Below are positions 35,625 through 40,488 of a stretch of DNA of 40,488 bases, one piece after another. Numbering within the stretch: the stretch's first letter is position 1; the number at the start of each line of letters is the position of its first letter. The notes under the pieces are model-generated. The model ran no database searches, had not been told where the DNA came from, and was given only the letters and a program-made list of their open reading frames with translations. Source of the stretch: Flavicella sp042091695 (GTDB lineage: Bacteria > Bacteroidota > Bacteroidia > Flavobacteriales > Flavobacteriaceae); contig JBELHA010000027.1 in NCBI GenBank assembly GCA_042091695.1, forward strand, positions 1 through 40,488. Reading direction: 5' to 3'. The translations under genes were made by a program, and so were the position numbers.

Positions 35625-37583
35625 TTAGTTTTTGATCACTTTAGAGGTTGTTCCTTCACTTCTAACGAAGTAGATTCCTGATGGCAATACAGAAAGATTG
35701 TTTGTGTTTTCCAATAACTTCTGCCCCGTCACACTGTATACATCTCCAATAACGTTGATTGGTCCGTTGGTTGGGTTTGGATAAATTCCTGTTGTAGCCG
35801 CACTAGTATTGTCAACTCCTAAAGTCTCTGATTTATAGAAATAGAAGTTATCGAAGTAAACATCCATAGCTGAAGCTGGATCGATCAAAAATTGTGTAAT
35901 TCCAGACAAACCTGCACCAGCGAAACTAGACATTGGAACCTCTACACTTTTCCACTCTCCAACAACAGTCGTTCCCAAAGAAACTAATTTATTAGCACCT
36001 GTATTGGTGTTTACTAGTTTTATAGAAATTTCTTTATCATAACCTGTAAAGTAATCCATATGCATAAATTCCATTGCACTCAAATCAGTACCAGTACCAT
36101 AATTAGAAACTATCCCTATAAATTCACTTGGATTTCCGTAAATGGTATTATTGCCAGCAATTTGCGTAAACGTATGCGTTCCTTGTGACCATTCCGCTGG
36201 AAATTCAGACAAAGCGATGTTATCATATGCGTCACTATAAACCGAAACTACTGAGGATGTATTTCTTTCAGGAGGAGTTGGTGCACTAGACGAAGGAATA
36301 CTAATAACAAAACTCACTATGATTGTTGAAGAATCATTGTTAGGGTCTGTCAGTACTATTGTAGCATCTCCAGGCAAAGATGTTGCTTGTGTGATAACCA
36401 TAGTCACGTCGTCATCAACTTTAGTTGCAGCAATCGTTGGAACGATTGTAGTATCATCAGTCAAATCCACAGTAAAACTTGTTACTCCAGCAGCAAAATC
36501 GTTAATAGTTGTACCATCAATGGTAAGATCACTTAAATTGGTGTCATAATTGGATGGCGCTTTGTAAAAATAGAAGTTGTCATAATACACATCCATACTT
36601 GTAATAGGATCAATCAAAAATTGAGTGATTCCAGATAAACCAGCACCAACGAAACTAGACATTGGAATATCAACACTTTTCCATTCGCCAACAACGGTTG
36701 TTCCCAATGAAACCAATTTATTAGCACCTGTATTGGTGTTTACCAATTTTACTCCAATTTCAGTTGAACTTGCAGTGTAGTAATCAATATGCATATATTC
36801 CATCGCAGCTAAATTGGTACCACTTCCATAATTTGAAACTATTCCAATAAATTCACTACTAGTTGCTTTGATGGTATTGTTACCAGCAACTTGTACGAAC
36901 GTGTGTGTTCCTTGTGACCAACCTGTAGGGAATTCGGAGAGACTAATATTTTGGTAGGCATCACTGTAGATAGAAACCACATCAGCAGTAGCTCTCGCTG
37001 GTGCTGTTGGTGCTGCAACAGTCGGAGTCGCAGAAGTAGCAACAATAACACTTCCAAGTGGTGCTGAAACATCGTCGAAATAACTCACTTTGGTATCGTT
37101 TTTTGGCATATTTACACCGTCATAAACAAGTGCTGAACCATAGTGAGGAAAGTAAATAAGTTTTTCATACTCCCCGTCAGCAGATGTAAAATCTAATGAG
37201 ATAGGCACCCATTGATCTGGAGTGGAGTAACTAAAATAAAGTTCTTGATTAGTAACACCATTTCCTTCAAGTTTGATCATCCCTCCACCAGCTTCATTAC
37301 TGTAATAATTAAAAGTGAGGATTTTATTTGTACCGCTAAGGTCCATTTTATAGTCCCCAGGCTGAAGCACAATTTGGGCATTTTGCCAATCTTGACCTGT
37401 GAGGCTAGATGTAACGACGCCAATAGCACCGTTGACAGCTGGAGAAGCAGTTGAAGTTGTTACGCTTCCAATACCCTCGTCAGCTTTCCAATTGTCATTG
37501 GTCGTTGCACTAAAATCAAATGAGAATTGAGAGAATCCCATCGAACTCATCAATAACAGCGAAATAAAAATAATTTTTTTCAT
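35625..37583 (-). CDS. T9SS-secreted protein with duplicated carbohydrate-binding-like modules
   Basis: The 652-residue protein has a signal peptide (MKKIIFISLLLMSSMGFSQ). A first beta-sandwich module lies at about 20-175 (FYSYSTPDQW-type strands ending in VSYFDDVSAPLG). Two near-identical modules follow at about 195-345 and 438-588. Each begins with DVVSIYSDAY or SVVSVYSDAY and continues with GTHTF, SEFIGIVSNYG, KLVNTNTGANKLVSLGTTVV and the ending MDVYYDNFYFYK or MDVYFDNFYFYK. Between them, about 346-430, is a cadherin-like sandwich (LSDLTIDGTTINDFAAGVTS). A T9SS domain ends the protein (GIYPNPTNGPINV to TSKVIKN). No catalytic signature was seen. Modules of this kind accompany beta-glucan-active proteins in flavobacteria, so a glycan-binding role is plausible. 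It is a monocistronic gene ended by the bidirectional terminator. Confidence 0.85.
   Translation of the reverse strand: MKKIIFISLLLMSSMGFSQFSFDFSATTNDNWKADEGIGSVTTSTASPAVNGAIGVVTSSLTGQDWQNAQIVLQPGDYKMDLSGTNKILTFNYYSNEAGGGMIKLEGNGVTNQELYFSYSTPDQWVPISLDFTSADGEYEKLIYFPHYGSALVYDGVNMPKNDTKVSYFDDVSAPLGSVIVATSATPTVAAPTAPARATADVVSIYSDAYQNISLSEFPTGWSQGTHTFVQVAGNNTIKATSSEFIGIVSNYGSGTNLAAMEYMHIDYYTASSTEIGVKLVNTNTGANKLVSLGTTVVGEWKSVDIPMSSFVGAGLSGITQFLIDPITSMDVYYDNFYFYKAPSNYDTNLSDLTIDGTTINDFAAGVTSFTVDLTDDTTIVPTIAATKVDDDVTMVITQATSLPGDATIVLTDPNNDSSTIIVSFVISIPSSSAPTPPERNTSSVVSVYSDAYDNIALSEFPAEWSQGTHTFTQIAGNNTIYGNPSEFIGIVSNYGTGTDLSAMEFMHMDYFTGYDKEISIKLVNTNTGANKLVSLGTTVVGEWKSVEVPMSSFAGAGLSGITQFLIDPASAMDVYFDNFYFYKSETLGVDNTSAATTGIYPNPTNGPINVIGDVYSVTGQKLLENTNNLSVLPSGIYFVRSEGTTSKVIKN
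35820..36272 (-). repeat. Intragenic direct repeat, copy B (C-terminal module)
   Basis: This copy encodes the second binding-like module of the 652-residue protein. It aligns with 36549-37001 at a constant offset of 729 bp (243 codons). Identity reaches runs over 20 bp, for example 35991-36014 against 36720-36743. Conservation at DNA level, not only protein level, points to a fairly recent duplication or ongoing gene conversion. Confidence 0.85.
36549..37001 (-). repeat. Intragenic direct repeat, copy A (first of the pair)
   Basis: This is the partner of 35820-36272. The two are separated by a cadherin-like sandwich of about 85 residues. Differences concentrate in surface-type positions (for example ASSTEIGV against GYDKEISI), while the core strands are the same. 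Confidence 0.85.
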
Positions 37584-38431
37584 AATGTAAGAATGGTTTT
37601 AAGTTTGAAATAGTTTGGTTTAAATTTGTTCGGTTTTTGTCTAAAATTTGTCACAAAGACATTCCATATCATTGCTGTAAAACAAGAATAAGGACACATA
37701 AAAGCAAATTATAGATTTCTTAAAAAGAAAAATTTGCATTGTTGATTGTTAAAAGGAAAGGAACGCTACATATTGGATTCAAAAAATGCTGACATATGTT
37801 GTTAGCACTGAAAACATATATTTAGGATATCAATTTATAACGTAAAAAATAGCTTGCCTCAAGCAGATGTCAATCTCTAAGTTTTGAGATTATTGGAGAC
37901 ATGAAAAGATAGAAAGAAATACAGTTTATTCAATGTGGGTACAGGTCTAGTTTGACCAAGCCCACGAATAGATGTAGCTTTAAACATAATTAAGTTGGTT
38001 TTAGTTTGGTCTAACAAAAATAGACCAAGACCATTGTTTATTCGAAAATTTACGATGAATTACATATAGAAGATGTTAGGATGACATTTTTAAATGACGA
38101 AATATCTTTTTATCAACTATAGCAGACAAGAATAAAACCACACAAAACACTAAAAAACAGCTATTTAACACTAAAAACCAATTGGGTTTAGAAATATGTA
38201 ACGCACAATCCTCGCTTTAGGCTAAAATTATAGTTAGGCAATCAATAAAAATTTCTGCAAAAGAAAAGTGAGAGTACTTATTAGTTCTCAAAGACATATC
38301 CTATATTTTGATGGCTATATAAGTTTCAATGAAAAGATAGTTATCTAAGGTCTAGATCGGAATCACTTGGTGAATGTTGCTTTCTAATAATTTAAAATTT
38401 GTCCTTTAGAATAAATTTGAAATAATAAATA
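37584..38431. other. 848-bp stretch without a gene
   Basis: No convincing coding frame was found in this AT-rich stretch between two minus-strand genes. It must hold the promoter of the 35625-37583 gene (TTTG-rich tract at about 37600-37670) and the downstream end of the repeat-protein gene. Two related inverted repeats occur. GTGGG and GGTC at 37935-37947 pair with GACC and CCCAC at 37954-37965, and TTGGTCTA at 38006-38013 pairs with TAGACCAA at 38021-38028. AACACTAAAAA is repeated at 38146 and 38167. No tRNA or known RNA fold was recognised. Confidence 0.6.
37935..38028. repeat. Pair of related inverted repeats (TTGGTC...TAGACC)
   Basis: On the minus strand the element at 37935-37965 reads TTGGTC-AAAC-TAGACC inside an outer GTGGG/CCCAC stem. 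On the plus strand 38006-38028 reads TTGGTCTA-N7-TAGACCAA. The shared core suggests two sites for one DNA-binding dimer or a pair of small RNA hairpins. It is observed only as sequence; no function is known. Confidence 0.4.
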
Positions 38432-40488
38432 TCAAGGTCCACAAGACTCAGAAAACAAAGAACCACCACCTTTAGTATTGGGTTGAATGATTTCTAAATT
38501 TTCTCCATCGTATATCAAAAACCTATGATTGTTGTATTCATTATACATTAAAGTCAGGTACAGTTTGCCATCGTATACAACGGCTGATTGATATCCCGTT
38601 GCAGTGATATATTCACTTGTAGAACAATAGCCTTGTAAGGAGTAATCTTCATCAAATAAACTTTCAAAGGTATTATTTGTGGTATCAAACAAATACAATC
38701 TATTCCTTGTATTAGAATTTCCCCATGACTGATCATATCCATAACAAATTAATTTACCATTAAACTCTACCACTTTACCTTTCGATTTTAAAATAGTAAT
38801 TCGGCTCAGTGATGTTGGAAAAGTGATAGATTCAAGTACGCCATCATTAGTATTGTAACTATTGAATTTCAAGGGACCTTGAGAACTAGGACGGTAACTT
38901 TCTGAAAAGTATATCTTATCATTAGATGCATATGAAATATTATTCATTCTACTAGTTGTACTAGCTAATAAAGTAGTAGAATAGCCATTCTCAGAAATCA
39001 AAGAATTTGGATCCAATCTGTAGAGCCTTTTGTTGTAATCTGAGTTTGCTATTGAGTTGTCTCTGTAACTAAAATAAAACATACCATTTCCAAATGTAAC
39101 ATCTACACCATAAGAATTATTATCCTGTACTGGAAAAGATATTTTTATTGGACTAGGACTTTCTGCATTTAAATTGACGATATACTTTGTTGAATTTGTA
39201 GTATCCTCGGAGAATATAAAATATCCATTGAGCATGACACCATTTAAATAGTTTGAATACTCTCTCATTGGCACACTGTTCATAACATGTATTTGATCGG
39301 CTTCATCAATATAAGCAGGATAATGCAAACTACTGTCAGAAGTAGATTCAAGTAAAATCACTGGGTGCCCACCATCATCAGAAGAATACTGTTGCGACCC
39401 TGAATAAGTCAAACTCGCTGTATACCCAGATGGTATAACAATATTGATTATTGTATTATCACCCGTAATTTTAGAAATTGAGGTTGCGGAGTTCACGTAA
39501 TAAGTAGATCCATTGCCTAAAAATGGTATTGAGTACTCATAGTTATTAGATTTGTAAACATTTATATTGGAAGCTGTAAACGATTTAGAATTTGTATCGA
39601 AATAATAAAACTGATCTAGTTCATAAGATGAATTCCCCATGGAATAAATTATCTGACCCGCACCTGTTACACTTCCACTATTTGAGTTTTGTGCTACCGA
39701 AGTAGCAGCAGTCGTACCGAGCATATTTACCCAATCGACTCCATTGAAATATTGAATTTCACCGTTGACTTTGCAGTCAGAACACAACAGTAATTGACCA
39801 AAAACTGGATTGCTGATTTCATTTCTCCCCTCCTCTGTAAAAGTGGGCAATGTAAATAAACTAGAAACCGTAACTGACGATGCGCTCACATTACCATCTA
39901 AATTTCCTGTTACATCCCCTGTTACACTACCAACAACCTCTCCAATGTGCTTTCCTGTAGTGTCTCCTGTTAGATTTCCTGTGACATTACCGATTACTTC
40001 TCCTGTGTGTTTTCCTGTACTATCACCCGTAAGGTTTCCAATCACATCCCCTGTTACATTGCCAACAACTTCTCCTATGTGTTTTCCTGTACTATCACCC
40101 GTTAAGTTTCCAGTGACATTACCTGCTACATTCCCTGTATGATTTCCAGTACTATCTCCTGTAAGGTTTCCTATTACATCTCCTGTTAGATTTCCTATGA
40201 CGTCTCCTGTTACATCTCCTGTATGATCTCCAGTGCTGTCTCCTATTAGGTTTCCTATTACATCTCCTGTTACGTCTCCTACTACATTCCCTTTATGATC
40301 TCCAGTGCTGTCTCCTATTAGGTTTCCTATTACATCTCCTGTTACGTCTCCTACTACATTCCCTTTATGATCTCCAGTGCTATCTCCTATTAGGTTTCCT
40401 ATTACATCTCCTGTTACGTCTCCTACTACATTCCCTGTATGATCTCCAGTGCTGTCTCCTATTAGGTTTCCTATTACATCTCCTGTTA
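38432..40488 (-). CDS. GxxT tetrapeptide-repeat protein with C-terminal Kelch-like domain (partial, N-terminus outside window)
   Basis: The frame is open from the right edge to the TGA at 38432-38434, 685 codons, so the real start lies outside the window; the internal GTG at 40045 is not the start. From the edge to about 39884 the protein is about 50 tetrapeptides of the form G-x-x-(T/V/I), such as GNVVGDVTGDVIGNLIGDST. Next come a linker and LLCSDCKVNGEIQYFNGVDW, a motif often seen in flavobacterial surface and tail-fibre-like proteins. The last 430 residues have Kelch-like strands (YYFDTNSKSFTASNINVY, LYRLDPNSL, VEFNGKLICYGYDQSW, NRLYLFDTTNNTFESLF, VVYDGKLYLTLMYNEYN, RFLIYDGENLEII), suggesting a beta-propeller. 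The C-terminus (GGGSLFSESCGP) is not a T9SS domain. A stalk with a binding head, adhesin-like, is the best guess. No phage genes surround it. Confidence 0.8.
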   Translation of the reverse strand, partial: TGDVIGNLIGDSTGDHTGNVVGDVTGDVIGNLIGDSTGDHKGNVVGDVTGDVIGNLIGDSTGDHKGNVVGDVTGDVIGNLIGDSTGDHTGDVTGDVIGNLTGDVIGNLTGDSTGNHTGNVAGNVTGNLTGDSTGKHIGEVVGNVTGDVIGNLTGDSTGKHTGEVIGNVTGNLTGDTTGKHIGEVVGSVTGDVTGNLDGNVSASSVTVSSLFTLPTFTEEGRNEISNPVFGQLLLCSDCKVNGEIQYFNGVDWVNMLGTTAATSVAQNSNSGSVTGAGQIIYSMGNSSYELDQFYYFDTNSKSFTASNINVYKSNNYEYSIPFLGNGSTYYVNSATSISKITGDNTIINIVIPSGYTASLTYSGSQQYSSDDGGHPVILLESTSDSSLHYPAYIDEADQIHVMNSVPMREYSNYLNGVMLNGYFIFSEDTTNSTKYIVNLNAESPSPIKISFPVQDNNSYGVDVTFGNGMFYFSYRDNSIANSDYNKRLYRLDPNSLISENGYSTTLLASTTSRMNNISYASNDKIYFSESYRPSSQGPLKFNSYNTNDGVLESITFPTSLSRITILKSKGKVVEFNGKLICYGYDQSWGNSNTRNRLYLFDTTNNTFESLFDEDYSLQGYCSTSEYITATGYQSAVVYDGKLYLTLMYNEYNNHRFLIYDGENLEIIQPNTKGGGSLFSESCGP
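39884..40488 (-). repeat. 12-bp tandem repeat with 60-84-bp higher-order units, in-frame
   Basis: The basic unit is 12 bp (one GxxT tetrapeptide). Landmarks encoding the His-containing tetrapeptide fall at 39949, 40009, 40081, 40141, 40225, 40297, 40369 and 40441, giving spacings of 60, 72, 60, 84, 72, 72 and 72 bp, all multiples of 12. The units at 40225-40296 and 40297-40368 are identical. The unit at 40369-40440 differs at two bases, and the partial unit from 40441 matches to the edge. The array continues beyond the window. Confidence 0.95.

Noticed and set aside
40043..40045. GTG as start codon of the repeat protein
   Set aside because: The same frame and the same repeats continue upstream without a stop to the window edge, so this GTG is internal.
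39810..40142. Plus-strand frame of 110 codons rich in FPV and SPV
   Set aside because: It is the antisense shadow of the repeat gene; the low-complexity 12-bp period keeps several frames open, and the minus frame continues into a real domain.
39940..40488. Regularly spaced repeats that could suggest a CRISPR array
   Set aside because: There are no unique spacers; the whole array is made of 12-bp units in one open frame encoding GxxT tetrapeptides.

Overview
The window looks like chromosomal DNA from a marine member of the Flavobacteriia (Bacteroidota). The evidence is low GC, two SusC/SusD pairs, five visible type IX secretion (T9SS) C-terminal sorting domains of the YPNP type, lipoproteins with acidic residues after the lipid cysteine, no strong Shine-Dalgarno sequences, and many carbohydrate-active enzymes and sulfatases. 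No rRNA, tRNA, insertion sequence, CRISPR array or phage structural module was seen.

Layout. (1) 1-1288, minus: the 5' part of a secreted CotH-family gene that runs off the left edge. (2) 1529-20346, plus: a beta-glucan polysaccharide utilization locus (PUL). A membrane-spanning propeller/LuxR-type regulator (1529-4411) is followed by an intergenic region with a tandem direct repeat. An operon follows: T9SS glycan-binding protein, SusC, SusD, SusE/F-position lipoprotein, GH5 with two CBM6-like modules, GH16, GH30 and GH3. (3) 20369-24771, minus: a GH128 beta-1,3-glucanase, the housekeeping gene rmuC, and an iduronate-2-sulfatase-like sulfatase. (4) 24977-32771, plus: a second operon of sulfatase, SusC, SusD and sulfatase, with no glycoside hydrolase. 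(5) 32963-40488: a beta-helix T9SS protein with a good terminator, an unrecognised 291-residue secreted protein, a T9SS protein with a recent internal duplication, an 848-bp gene-free stretch, and a gene running off the right edge that encodes a GxxT tetrapeptide-repeat stalk fused to a Kelch-like domain.

How the genes work together (inference from families). GH16 and probably GH5 and GH128 would cut beta-1,3-glucan chains, GH30 would act on beta-1,6 linkages and GH3 would release glucose, which fits laminarin or a similar beta-1,3/1,6-glucan. T9SS tags put the binding protein, GH5 and GH128 outside the cell or on its surface. SusD and the SusE-like protein are predicted surface lipoproteins feeding the SusC channel. 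GH30 and GH3 lack the acidic surface-export signal and may finish digestion in the periplasm. The second SusCD operon has only sulfatases, so it either serves a sulfated glycan whose hydrolases lie elsewhere or works with the neighbouring beta-glucan enzymes.

The most unusual features are the near-identical 72-bp coding repeats at the right edge, the paired direct repeats ahead of the beta-glucan operon, the hydrolase-free sulfatase/SusCD operon, and the duplicated binding module at 35625-37583.
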